Source: Phialophora verrucosa (lineage: Eukaryota; Ascomycota; Eurotiomycetes; Chaetothyriales; Herpotrichiellaceae). From it: 64,000 bases of DNA. Both the position numbers and the translations under genes were made by a program. The stretch is from assembly GCA_002099365.1 (NCBI GenBank), contig MSED01000002.1, forward strand, positions 3,100,001-3,164,000, written 5' to 3'. The notes under the pieces were generated by a model. The model worked only from the letters and a program-made list of their open reading frames with translations. It made no database searches and was not told the DNA's origin. Position 1 is the first letter of the stretch, and the number at the start of each line of letters is the position of its first letter. Of the stretch, positions 19,128 to 29,679 are shown one piece after another.

Positions 19128-20994
19128 TTACAGAGGTGAACTTCCAGAGTAGTTCCCGCTCTGGGTCGTGAAATGAGGATCAATCTGCGTCAAGCTCTTG
19201 ATCCTCCCCAACAAAAACTCCAGCTGCCGATAACTGGCCCCAGGCACGTACTGAGGAATCTCATGCCCGGCCAAGTCAACAGTCACCCAGGTGAGACCTC
19301 TCTCTGTGTGCGTCGTGCCCATGATACCTCCACCGGCCACCAAACCCACAGGCACTTCGGGGATATTTCCCTGGGTGAAGGTTTCGTAGAACGCATACCC
19401 GATCGTCGGGTTGTACGGCACGTAGAATTGACCCGAGGGTTTGGTCTGGAAACCCTGCTTGCCGTTCCAGGTCATGTTGTTGAGGGTCATGAGCGTGCCG
19501 TTGGTGAGGAGGAGGTAGTCGAGCAGGCCGGAGCCGACGATGACGTTGTTGGTGTGTTCAATCACGTGGGGGAGGGCGCTGAAGGACGAGGGGGCCGAGG
19601 GGTCTCCTTTGGGGAAGAGTTCCGGGTCGCCGCAGATCGCGTATGATGTGGGTGGGGCGTGCACGGCCTGTTGCACGTCGGTGCGGTTGAAGTAGTTGTT
19701 GGGGCCGTCGCCTTCGGAGGGGAAACCGAGTTCGTCGTTGACGAAGGGGCAGAAGTCTTGTGATTGTTAGGTACGAAATCTGTGGGAAGTGTACGAGGTG
19801 AAACTCACCAGTCAAGTGATAGAAGTTGAAGCACGGGTTGACGTAGATGGCAGCGGCGATGATGTCTTCCCAGACGTAGCAGTCTGTATGGGCGTTAGCA
19901 TTGACCGGGTCTTGAACGATGATTCCAGCATTCAGCTCGTCACATACTCTCGTTGGTGGAGTTGACAGGTTCTTTGAACTTGCCCTTTGGCGGAAAGGTC
20001 AATGCGTTGTCCATGTATTGGGGAAATCCGCAGTCGTGGGCCCTCTTGTTGATCGCGGTCATGAAGGTCTGGTTGAGTCCGAAAACATTGGCGTAGTTGT
20101 TCAAGTGTGTCACGGCGGGAACTGCAGAGATCAGTCAGTTCAATAGACAGCGTGCCAAAGCTTCGAAGCTTACCTTCGGTCAGGACCGAGTCAAGCCCGA
20201 TACTCGGGTCGTTGATCTGGATGCCCGCTACGTTATAGTAGTCGGTGTTGTTCTGGTCGATGAAATAGCTGGCAATGTACGGGATGTACATGCCTGCATA
20301 TGATTCGCCGGTCAGGTAGACCTTGCGGCCCGTCATGTTGAAGGTCGTCATGAAGTTCTTCCAGAAGCCCGCGAACTGGCGGGCCACATCGGTTTCGTTC
20401 TTGATCTTCCCGGGCGCACCGTCTGCAGCGGGCGAGAAGCCTGTCCCGATGGGCTGGTCGACATACACCATGTTGGTCAGGTTGGTGAAGGAGAACTGAT
20501 TGCGTTGCGGGGCGTAGGTGCCGCTCTGCCAGAGGAAGGGGCCATGTTCTTGGAGGAGACCGTCGAGCGAGCTGCACCCGGGGCCGCCGTTCAACCAGAT
20601 GGTGATCTCATCGGACGCGGCCGGGTTGTCCGAGGGGAAGAACCAGAAGAAGAGCTGATTCTCGTTGGTGGTGTTGCCGTCGATGGACAGTGTGCCGGCG
20701 TAGGACTCGCCGATGTCGAAGTTGACTTCAGGAATACCGGTGCCGTTGACCTCGAACGCTGTGCTTTGGTCAGTCCTCTGCTGGGCTGCAGCGGAATCGG
20801 AAAATAGGTCACTCACGCTCGGTCTGAGGCGTCAGGTAGCTTGACGATTGTCGCTTCGCCAGTGGCAGGTGTTCACGCTGCAACGGAGCTCGCTTGATCA
20901 CCTTCTTCGCTCTCTTGTGCGGGTTGGAGACCGAGACAGACTGCGCGAGAGCGCCAGCCGCCAGCGACGCCGTCAAAACGGTCGAGAAATGCAT
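19128..20994 (-). CDS. Secreted serine carboxypeptidase (peptidase S10)
   Basis: Five exons read on the minus strand: 20994-20817, 20758-20174, 20121-19948, 19883-19809 and 19756-19128. All phases agree and the product is 546 aa. The last acceptor is a rarer AAG. It starts with a signal peptide (MHFSTVLTASLAAGALA) and a basic propeptide ending in LAKRQ, a likely Kex2 site. Family landmarks are WLNGGPGCSSLDG, the nucleophile Ser212 in LTGESYAGMYIPYIA, the acid in GLLDYLLLTNG, and the His segment in LAGHEIPQYVPGASYRQLEF. Several N-glycosylation sequons are present. It removes C-terminal residues from peptides at acid pH, outside the cell or in the vacuole; the Kex2-like site favours secretion. 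Confidence 0.92.
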
Positions 20995-22247
20995 GATTGC
21001 CTGAAGCTCCGGGACACGCGCAGAGGGAAGAGGGAAGAGAACTTTTGTGGCACCGCGACCCAGAGCTTTTTATTTATGGGACAGCCGCATGGTGGCCGTG
21101 GACCTAACTTACCTTTGAGCTACCTTTCGGCCCTGTCACAGCAGATCTGTGCGCTGTGACTGGCAAGCTTTCGCATGACGTACGGAGCCGACGGATGATG
21201 CTAGATAGCTCTCGATAGGAAGGTTGCATCGTCAATTGAGATAGCGCTGGACCTGGCCGTGCCTGCTTGCAAGTGCAAGCTTGATAAAGCTTCATCTTGC
21301 TTGAGTTGTGGGGGAAAGTGGAGGCTGGCCCGAGGATCGTTGCCTCTTGAAGCAGGTCGTCGATCGTGTAGGATTCTCCATCCTCCAGGGAGTGGCCGAG
21401 GCAGAGCTCGTTGATGTAACTATAGGTAGCTCTTCCAGCCCTTGTGTGGATTGCCCCTCTTGTAGCGCAATTTGGATGGCGAGGGGTGCGAGATACGCAC
21501 TGACGCACTCTATCCTGTCTCGTGACGTTTGGATCGGTGAACTGGGCGGTGGATATCCCCGGATGCTAGCATGCTGGTGACCCGCTGGACGATGCCCAGA
21601 AAAGGTGAGTTCGGAGGACAAGGCGGCCTAAACCTGTTGAGTTGCGTCTGGCCAAAGCTTTTCGAAGCTTATCACCCCGTCGAGAGAACAGCTTCGCCAT
21701 TGGCAACGTTGGTAAGATTGTCCCGGGCGACCAGTGCTCCAATGCAACTTGATTGATGTCTCTAACATTTGCCACGCGGAAGACCTGCGCAATCTGTCCT
21801 CGTATCGCCTGGCCTCCTTTCGAAGTTTTCTGGAAGCAATCAGCCATGCTGCACCGAGGTCGCCAATCGGAAGGCGAAGCGCGTGCGGTACTTTTACGAT
21901 CACCAGCGGTCCTTCCCGGCTGACGCAAGGCCTGTACAGCTGTGCAGCTGAAGAGGAAGAACCCCCAAAGGCCCTGCAGCAGGAGGTCGAGATTAGATGT
22001 GGCTTGGTCTGCGAGCGGCTGAAATGAATGATTCACTGTCTCGTAACATGCGTGCATAATTGGACAGGACAGGACTGGGAGGCCTCTGATCCAAATTACT
22101 CGTACTGTATCGTCTGCGATTAAGAGACACACGACTCAACCATGAATGCCTGGAGGGTCAATCGCGGGGTATTCGTGGGCCCCTCCCCACCCCCCAAAGA
22201 TTTCAATCTCGTAAAATACGCTTCCCAGCGCATCGCCCAGCCCTCCT
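20995..22247. other. Gene-free interval, 1.25 kb
   Basis: This is the promoter of the carboxypeptidase and the 3' flank of the permease. Open frames of up to 188 codons exist on the minus strand (21566-22132) but start at non-ATG codons and show no domain. I see no repeat or RNA gene. Confidence 0.4.
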
Positions 22248-24083
22248 TCACACCTTGGTATCGGCCTTGTCCGCATCAATCAGAACGGCCGGAGAGATTC
22301 CACTGCCCGAATCCGATCCCTGGTCCTTGCCCTCGATGACATTCTCTCCTCGCCCGAGCATCATGTGCTGGATATTGACCTTCGGGCCTGTGAACCACTT
22401 GTGTGCGTCCACCACCCACCACACCAGAGCCCCCAACATCGGCCCGCCCCACACCAAGCATGTCCAGTTCATGAGTGAGGCATCTAGATCCTTGCCTGTC
22501 ACGCTGGGAAGGCAGAGGATAGGGATCATCACCAAGGTAAAGCAGGTTGATGCCACACCGATGGGATACGAAAACTTTCCGAGGTGCCACGGCCCGCGGC
22601 GGAAACGGCTGCCGACGAAGAACGTTCGGATGGTGATGGGGATGGTGAACGCGACGAAAGCCGCAATGGCACCGACGCTGAAAATAGCCCCGATCGACGC
22701 CTCCCCCCCGAAGAGGAGCAGGGTCAACAGAATGCCGATGACGGCGTTGAACCAGACGGCATTGACCGGGGTTTTGGTGATGGGATTCACTTGAGCCCAA
22801 TACCGCGAGAGAGGGAAGCAGCCGTCGCGCGCGTAGGCGAAGGTGACTCGCGATGCCGCGACCATGCATCCTTGGCCCATGGAGAAGCCGCACACGATGG
22901 TCATGGAGAGAATGGCCAAAGCAGTGCTCTTCGGCAGGATCTGCAACAGGTAAGACGCCCATGGCTGGCCGAGGTCCGAGTCAAGCACGTCGTCGATGTT
23001 GATGACCGTGTAAGCGACGACCAGCTGCAGGAACCAACCCATTAATCCGCCCACCCCCGAGGTCAGCACGATAGCGCGAGGACTGGCGATGTTTGCGTTG
23101 CTGCATTCCTCTGCCAGATGGAAGGGCGCATCATAACCAGACATGGTCCAGATCACGGCAATGAATGACATGAGGACAGCCACGCCGTTCGAGTAATCCG
23201 TGCCCTCGTAAAAATTGCCCCAGACGGTGCTGCTCTTGGTGAAGCGAGGCAGTCCTTGAGAAGGTCGGTTCGTCGCAGCAGGTATAGTGATGATCGTGAT
23301 CACCAAGGCGATGATGTTAAAGGTACTTCCGTACGAGTTGAACGTCGCAATCCAGCGCGTTGGCATCGACGAAATGCATGCGTGAAGGATCATGATGAGC
23401 GTGGTCAGAAGGAAGACTTGATAGTTCTGAGGCACAAACTCCGGATCGTTGATCGACCCGGCCGCAAGGATCATGGAGGCGAGTGCGTAGTCGACCGAAG
23501 GCGCACCTGTGACCTGGCACAGCCAATTGGACCAACCGGTGATCCAGGCAGCTAGAGGACCGTAGCCTGGAGGAGCGAGGACTGCTGCGGCGTAGTAAAG
23601 ACCACCAGACGTGGGCATCGACGAGCACAGCTCAGCTGGTAGCGAGTTAGCAGATGCGCTCATGAGATAAATGCTGCGTCCGGTCCAGACATACCCATGC
23701 CCATGGCGACGCACTGGATGAAGGCCATGGCAATCAGCCATCCCCACGCCATACCGGGTGTCCCAGCATATCCCATGCCGTAATAGAGGGTCGAAGCGAA
23801 CGACGGCAACAGGCCCAGAACGGCGAAGGACACGCAAAACGAGGTCCATAATGAGAATTCACGTTTGAATTCTGGTCTGTCCCAATATCAGCATACATCT
23901 CCTTTGATGCGCACAAGTTCAAACGTACTTGTAACCAAGAGCGGCGAGAACCTCTTCATCGGCTGTCAACTCGCGATCATAGACAGGAATTTCGCTGCCA
24001 GCCAACACCGAGGTCACAGGCTCTTCTGCGACAGATTTGCGATGTGACTGCGAGGCAGTACTGAAATTGCGCTCGGCGCTCAT
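22248..24083 (-). CDS. APC-superfamily amino acid / GABA / choline-type permease
   Basis: Exons 24083-23929, 23876-23695 and 23635-22248, all in phase, give 574 aa. The start is the ATG at 24083 (MSAERNFSTASQSH); in-frame sequence upstream is not coding-like. The hydrophilic N-tail contains DEEVLAALGYKPEFKREFSL, the signature preceding TM1 in fungal GABA/choline/amino acid permeases of the AAT/ACT group. About 12 TM helices follow. Conserved spots include ELCSSMPTSGGLYYAAA (TM3), GWSNWLCQVTG, and SGYDAPFHLAEECSNANIA (TM6-7 loop, typical of the group). The C-terminus is hydrophilic. It is a plasma-membrane importer of amino acids, GABA or choline; the exact substrate is uncertain. There is no obvious functional tie to its neighbours. 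Confidence 0.9.
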
Positions 24084-25680
24084 GGTTGCGGGGGCCTGGT
24101 ATGTTGTTGTGTCGCCGAACTGCAGGGTGTGTTCATGGAATGTATTATGGTGACGTCTGGCGATGTCAGGCCCGGGGCGTTCGTATGGGTTCGTGGTCCG
24201 GTGCGTGTCACCAGCTCTCACGGCAGCAGTGCGATGTGGAATGTACGGCTGGAAGAGTGCACTGAGAGAGGGCAATAGACGGCGGGCCACCTACGTGTAT
24301 TCATAACAGAAATGATGGCGAGGGATAATCAAGCATCGCATCGCTAGCTAGGAAACCACAACCCCGACAAAGCATGGCACCGGCTTGGAAGCGGCCGACC
24401 AAGCTGTCGAGCCTCTCACAAACGTCCAAAGTCCGCTGGGACTGGAGGCGACAGGGACTAACTGGCCCCCCAGGCAAGCAGCTAGGGCCCCATCGGGTAA
24501 GTTGACGCTGGTTATCTGTCAGGTGGAGATGATGAAGCAACGGCATTCTCCAAAGCCACGAGGGCCATCACGAAAGGGTGACAGAGGGAGAGATTTCGCC
24601 GGAAGATGAGTGGCTGGGGGCTCGCGAGGCGAAAGATAAGAGCACGAGAGGAGGGGCGAGTTGCGGAGGAGGGAGAAGAATCGAGGATTGCTGCTGGAGG
24701 ATGCCGACGTCGCCGGCGCCGTGCTAAGAGCCCAAGACCCTGACTTGACGTAGCTAAGGGTGCCTAAGTCGTGGATTGGCGAGCCTAACCGGCTCGTCGT
24801 CCACTTGAAACCTTTATCGCCGACACCATGAATATCAAAATGCTCGATTCAAGGTCTTGACGCCTGCTCCCGCTCCAAGCCTGCATGCCACGAGGTCCTT
24901 GCCGAGTAGTTGTTATGCTGTGTACATGAGGACAGGCAGTATATCAATATGTTTGCACAGTGGCCGCGTGGTATGATTGTGCTTCTCATATCCATACCTT
25001 ATCAGTGATGCAAGCGCCACTTCTCCCTCCACGTAATATAATTCCCTATCTTCGTGCTGACTCGACACGGCAATCTTCGAGAAGTAGAGGTACCAAGCAC
25101 AAGTACCTCAGCACCGTAATCATCCTCGCACCTCAGCACCGTGATCATCCTCGCCTGACAAGTGAGCCAGTGGCTTACCTCATATTGTGATAGCATTGTA
25201 TGTATGTGTACGCTGTGGTCTTCAAATGGTTCGTTGTCTGGGATGTTCGATGGAGAGGCGAGAAGGTCCTGATAGCTCGCATGTACCTACTTGCCCGGCG
25301 GGTTAGTTTTTCTTTTGCTAGTTTGCCTCAATCTGCGACATACGCTTCCCTATCTCATTGATCTCCGCGTCCGCATCCTCGGCAACTTTCAGGGGTCTGT
25401 TCTCGGTCATATGCACACGCACGTAGCGATAGCGTGGTCCTGGAAGCAGCTATGCGGCTCATCAAGCACCGCATGTGCCTGCCCAATCGAGGAAACAAAT
25501 CATCACTTCTCCAGGTTTTGGCGACCTTCTGCCGAGCCGAAGCAATATGTTGATTCGCTCCTGGTGTGATAGTGCTATGAGACCCCCATATGGCGCAGGA
25601 GATGTGTATCGATATTTTGTACGTCTTGTGTATATTTCTTCTGTACAGACGGACATCAACGCTTTCATCGTCGCTGAGAG
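24084..25680. other. Gene-free interval, 1.6 kb
   Basis: Upstream region of the permease gene and 3' flank of the lipase gene. No convincing frame. It contains a local 25-bp tandem duplication at 25106-25154. Confidence 0.4.
25106..25154. repeat. Tandem duplication, 25-bp period, two copies
   Basis: Two copies of a 24-bp unit beginning CCTCAGCACCGT and ending ATCCTCGC, one mismatch, separated by one base. Confidence 0.7.
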
Positions 25681-27771
25681 TTACTCATGTTGGTCGTTGG
25701 AGTGTTGATCTCGCTCCTCGAACCCATCGACCACCCCGGACACCGTCCTGCATATGCGCCTCGCTCCCGTTGGCATTGTCTGCCAGAGCACCTGTCGAAT
25801 TTCTTTCCCGACTTGCTCTATGGAGTCCAATGCCCAGATGACATCAAGATGCTCGTACTCCTCAATAACCTTGCTGTGCACCACCTTCACATGGGGCTCA
25901 CGACCACGTTCGAACCTCCTGAGGAGTCTCCGGCCATCGACAAGCTTGTCGTTCCCCGCCACCCACAGGGCCATGGGAGGCACATGCTCATCATACCAAG
26001 CCGTTTCGCCACGATCGGATCTTCGAGACATGGCGCGTTCGCGGCTCTCCTCCCTTTCCTCATCCTCCACATCTTCTGTTTGCCAGTCTTCTCGCGTAGC
26101 AAGGATGCACTTCTGTTTTGCAAAGCATTCACGTCCCAGCCACCATCGCATACTTTCAGCGCTGACGTAGACAGGGGCGAATTGGAACAGTCGATCCCGA
26201 AGACCTCGATCCCATCGTGTATCGGTCCAGTCAAACAGAAACGAGAAGACTCGGTACCCCATCGCGCCATAGAGTTTTCCAGGCAATGTGCGGTGCATTG
26301 TCATCATCAATGGGATGAAAGCGTGAATACCGAAGAAGATCCTGAACATCGCAGGGGATATGACGCGCATGAATTTAAAGTACATTTTGCCGATCAGAGG
26401 CCCAGCGTAAACTGCTGGAGCAAGCGCACAGAACACACTGATTTTGTCCCCCAGATCGGGTCGCTGTTCCTTCGCCAGCGCAACGAATGTTTGCGTGGTA
26501 CCTTGGCTGTGACAAACCAGGCCAAGCTTCTCGAATCCGGTCTCCTCAAGGACACGAGACACGAGAGCAGGCAGGTCCATCACTCCCATTTGTCGAATGT
26601 TCCATGCCCACATTCGCGGGTCGTGATATTGAAGGAGACTGTGCTCAGGCACGAACCCGCATCGGTTATTGCCTAACCACACATCGTAGCCGGATTTGCA
26701 GAGGAAGAACGCTAGGCTGTCGTCGTCATTTGCGCAATATGCTCCAGCGCTCTGTAACAGGCCGTGCACTAAGAGTACTGGATATCTTCTTTTACCATCG
26801 CGATACTGATTCTGGACGTGTTGCTGGAGGCCTTCTTGAACTTTCGGGAAAACAACAGGGATATCAGGCTCTCTGCCCGAGTGCTCTTTTGGGCTGTATT
26901 CGTTCGGGTTGTAGATGTGCCACAGCGGCAGAATAAAACCATCCTCAGTTTGCACCTTGAACTGTTCGGCATCGAGCCCGATTCGACGAGCATAGTATCT
27001 GATCTCGCAAACCAATGGGTCCTGTCCTCCCTCTAGAGGTTCGTACGCATCTCCCGGCGAAGTTGCGCATTCTCTCGTCTCGTGCTCGGTGGACGCGCAC
27101 CGCTTTCTCTTTCGCGAGCTCCATTCCTTCTCTTTCTCCCTGCGTATCGCCGCACGCCTTTGTTCTTCGTTGTAGAAAGGTCTCTGCTCCGCTGGGTCTC
27201 GAAACGTGAGCCACAACCAGGCGTGTTTGATGAGCTGAGGTATTGACGTAAAGATCGCCCCCAGAACGACAACAGCAAGAAACGCCGTTGATAGGAAAGC
27301 CGACGTAGTTCGGAAAAAAGCGCACTGCAAATTGCGCAGGAGCGAAGGAGGCCCATATAGAGGCAGCGGCGGAAAGAGTGGATGGGTGTGTAGGACGGGA
27401 ATGGCTTCGTGTAGTCGACTCGACTCGCTCTCATGGTCGTCCTTCAACAATTCATTCTTGTCCACTGATCCAACATTTTGCCCGCGGAATCGCGTCAACC
27501 CTCTCGGTCGCACAGGGTGATACGGTCGGCCTTCGGAACGGCTTTTCAGCAGGTTTATCTTGTGTGCCTCCTGGACGGGAATCGCCGGCAATCTGTTGCC
27601 ATCGGCAGTCTCGATGACGGGGTCTAGAGGAGTGATGAAGTTGGCTTCCACCGCATGACCAGCTGCATCGGGATCTCGACCGTCTGTCGAGGGTTCTAGA
27701 GAGAGCTTCTGAGCTTGTTCCTCATAGTCAACGGCTGCGTGTACCTGCGTCCGCAGCTGAGTCTGCGACAT
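25681..27771 (-). CDS. Steryl ester hydrolase / acid-lipase family protein, membrane-anchored
   Basis: An intronless frame of 696 aa, related to the yeast Yeh1/Yeh2/Tgl1 steryl ester hydrolases, which release sterol and fatty acid from lipid droplets or the plasma membrane. A polar N-terminal 150 residues precede one transmembrane helix (about 157-185). Next comes a charged linker, then the AB-hydrolase-associated lipase region (CEIRYYARRIGLDAEQFKVQ). The hydrolase core has VLLVHGLLQSAGAY (oxyanion region), Ser422 in LVCHSQGTTQTF, Asp in WVAGNDKLVDG and His in EEYEHLDVIWA. The elbow is C-H-S-Q-G rather than the usual G-H-S-Q-G. An acidic/basic insertion (about residues 590-620) interrupts the core before the Asp. 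It has no co-located partners. Confidence 0.9.
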   Translation of the reverse strand: MSQTQLRTQVHAAVDYEEQAQKLSLEPSTDGRDPDAAGHAVEANFITPLDPVIETADGNRLPAIPVQEAHKINLLKSRSEGRPYHPVRPRGLTRFRGQNVGSVDKNELLKDDHESESSRLHEAIPVLHTHPLFPPLPLYGPPSLLRNLQCAFFRTTSAFLSTAFLAVVVLGAIFTSIPQLIKHAWLWLTFRDPAEQRPFYNEEQRRAAIRREKEKEWSSRKRKRCASTEHETRECATSPGDAYEPLEGGQDPLVCEIRYYARRIGLDAEQFKVQTEDGFILPLWHIYNPNEYSPKEHSGREPDIPVVFPKVQEGLQQHVQNQYRDGKRRYPVLLVHGLLQSAGAYCANDDDSLAFFLCKSGYDVWLGNNRCGFVPEHSLLQYHDPRMWAWNIRQMGVMDLPALVSRVLEETGFEKLGLVCHSQGTTQTFVALAKEQRPDLGDKISVFCALAPAVYAGPLIGKMYFKFMRVISPAMFRIFFGIHAFIPLMMTMHRTLPGKLYGAMGYRVFSFLFDWTDTRWDRGLRDRLFQFAPVYVSAESMRWWLGRECFAKQKCILATREDWQTEDVEDEEREESRERAMSRRSDRGETAWYDEHVPPMALWVAGNDKLVDGRRLLRRFERGREPHVKVVHSKVIEEYEHLDVIWALDSIEQVGKEIRQVLWQTMPTGARRICRTVSGVVDGFEERDQHSNDQHE

Positions 27772-28777
27772 CTGGAAGAGAGAAAGTCCCCAGCAAACGA
27801 ATTGTTACTCGTTTGTTTAGTAGTTGATTGATGTCATCGACTTTCAAAAAAGAATGCGCCGAAGGGAACTCGAATATCTGGAGTGAGAACCGCAGCAATA
27901 CGTACGATTAGGTTAGGTGAAGGAGCGACAACGAGATAAGAAACTGGACGAGATTCGAATGTAGCTACAGGGTAAGCTGCGCAGCACATCGACAAAAGGC
28001 ACATGCCGCCCCGATCAAAGACAAACCTGAGTTTTCAAGGCAATATTGCGCTGCAGCATTGACTGGCCGAGACGGTCGCGTACCAGACCAGCCATAACAA
28101 GCACCTGACGATCAGCCAGGGAATGAGACCTCAACGGCTGAGAAGGAGGAGGCAAACTGTGATCGATAACAGATGCAGGTTGTCGTTGACATCATAGCCG
28201 CAGATTGGAACAACCAGAAAGGCAAAAGCTCGACACTGTGATTGCGCCACATCGTCGCTTCGGGCGCCGCCTTACCGAGCCACTGGCATTGCTTCGCCAA
28301 CTTCCACAGACGAGAAACTCATACAGAGCACGCCAAGAGCTTCCGCGAGTAAGACATTCGGATAGAATCTTGGTAGCATGCGTCATATCAGCAAGCACAC
28401 CAACTTTTGAGCAAAACCAAATGCCAATAACGAAAGGAATGTTCAGTGAAGGAAAGTTAAAGGCACCAGTTGCATCAGGCAGCGATAATGATGCGCCGTA
28501 TCTATCAGTCCTGTAGATCAAACGGGTGAAACCGCACTTTCCCCAAACTCTCAGACTCTGTGACTCTCTTGGCATCAATTCCGCGCCGCAATGCGGTCGA
28601 AAGCCTCGAATGACAATCGATTCGTACATAGTAAAGCTCCGAACCGTGTGTCTTGTGAGCTAGACGAAGCCGCGCTCTCAATCAGTCCCCAAGTCGGAAC
28701 CAGCAAGTCCAGGCGACGACGACAACAGTAGAAGCAGCGATCGAACCTCGTCCACCTCACCTACAACTTCGCCCAGC
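27772..28777. promoter_or_regulatory. Divergent promoter region, lipase / LSM2
   Basis: About 1 kb between divergent genes. A 145-codon minus-strand frame (28192-28629) has a true ATG but no recognisable content. No other structure seen. Confidence 0.35.
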
Positions 28778-29147
28778 ATGCTCTTCTTCAGGTGAGTGGT
28801 TCTCGCTCCTGCTGCTCCTCCGCCTCCTCGAAACGCACTAACCTCCTCTTGCACCTACGGACAGCTTTTTCAAAACCCTGACCCAACAGACTGTGACCGT
28901 CGAGCTCAAGAACGACATCTCCATCCGCGGCACCCTCAAATCCGTCGACCAATACCTCAACATCAAACTGGACGACATCGTCGTGCTCGACGAGCTCAAA
29001 TACCCGCACCTCTCAAGCGTGCGGAACATATTCATCCGAGGGAGCGTCGTGCGGTATGTGCACCTGCCCCCGGACAAGGTCGATCGCGGCTTGTTGGAGG
29101 ATGCGTGTCGGAGGGAGGCGCTGCAGGGGAAGGGCAAGGGGGCTTGA
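28778..29147 (+). CDS. LSM2: U6 snRNA-associated Sm-like protein LSm2
   Basis: A 14-nt first exon (28778-28791, encoding MLFF plus part of Ser) is spliced to 28865-29147 to give 98 aa, the normal LSm2 length. The intron has a GCACTAAC branch site and an ACAG acceptor. The protein reads MLFFSFFKTLTQQTVTVEL at the start. The Sm1 motif continues with KNDISIRGTLKSVDQYLNIK, and the Sm2 motif is FIRGSVVRYVHLP. LSm2 is part of the LSm1-7 ring in cytoplasmic mRNA decay and the LSm2-8 ring on U6 snRNA. A first exon this small is easily missed by gene finders, which would start at the internal GTG. The gene is convergent with PSO2. Confidence 0.95.
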
Positions 29148-29679
29148 GCGGGCGGAATGGTGCAAAAGTACAAGATTTGGGAGTCTGAATGATTGAAACT
29201 AGCGCGACTCACACAGGCGAGAAAGGGCATATGTTTCCAGAAACGTCTGAGACGGCACGAAAGGCTTACAAACGTCCAGTTTGTGGATTGCCCGATGATT
29301 GGAATGGCCGATTCGGGTGCGCTCAAGCTGGTCCGGCTAGTCTTGAATCCTGGGAGACTTGAGCAGTTGTGTTTGTTGCGCCGCGCTGCTTAGGAGGCCC
29401 CCATGGTGCCAACGGGGAACTTCAGGATTTGCAGAACGCTTAAAAGTGGCAGGGAAGGATGAAGATTTGCGAAAGCAATATCTGGTTACCACAGTCGCAG
29501 AGACCCATGCTCAGAGAGCATGTCTATCTGGCTCTCTGACAGTGGCAGAGCGACATAGTATCGCCCGGTGGCCACGCACGGTATTTTCTCGAGGCACAAT
29601 ACATTGACCGCGTCTCCGTGCAATCATACAATCATGCAGACTCTAGAAGAAGCATCGGGTTGACCAGACAATTATAGTC
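29148..29679. other. Convergent 3' flanks of LSM2 and PSO2
   Basis: About 530 bp with no recognisable gene; presumed 3' untranslated regions. Confidence 0.4.

Noticed and set aside
21566..22132. 188-codon minus-strand frame.
   Set aside because: It starts at a non-ATG codon and shows no domain, signal or conserved-looking segment; probably chance.
28192..28629. 145-codon minus-strand frame upstream of LSM2.
   Set aside because: It has an ATG, but the composition is irregular with many Cys/Arg/Ser and there is no recognisable fold; it overlaps the LSM2 promoter.
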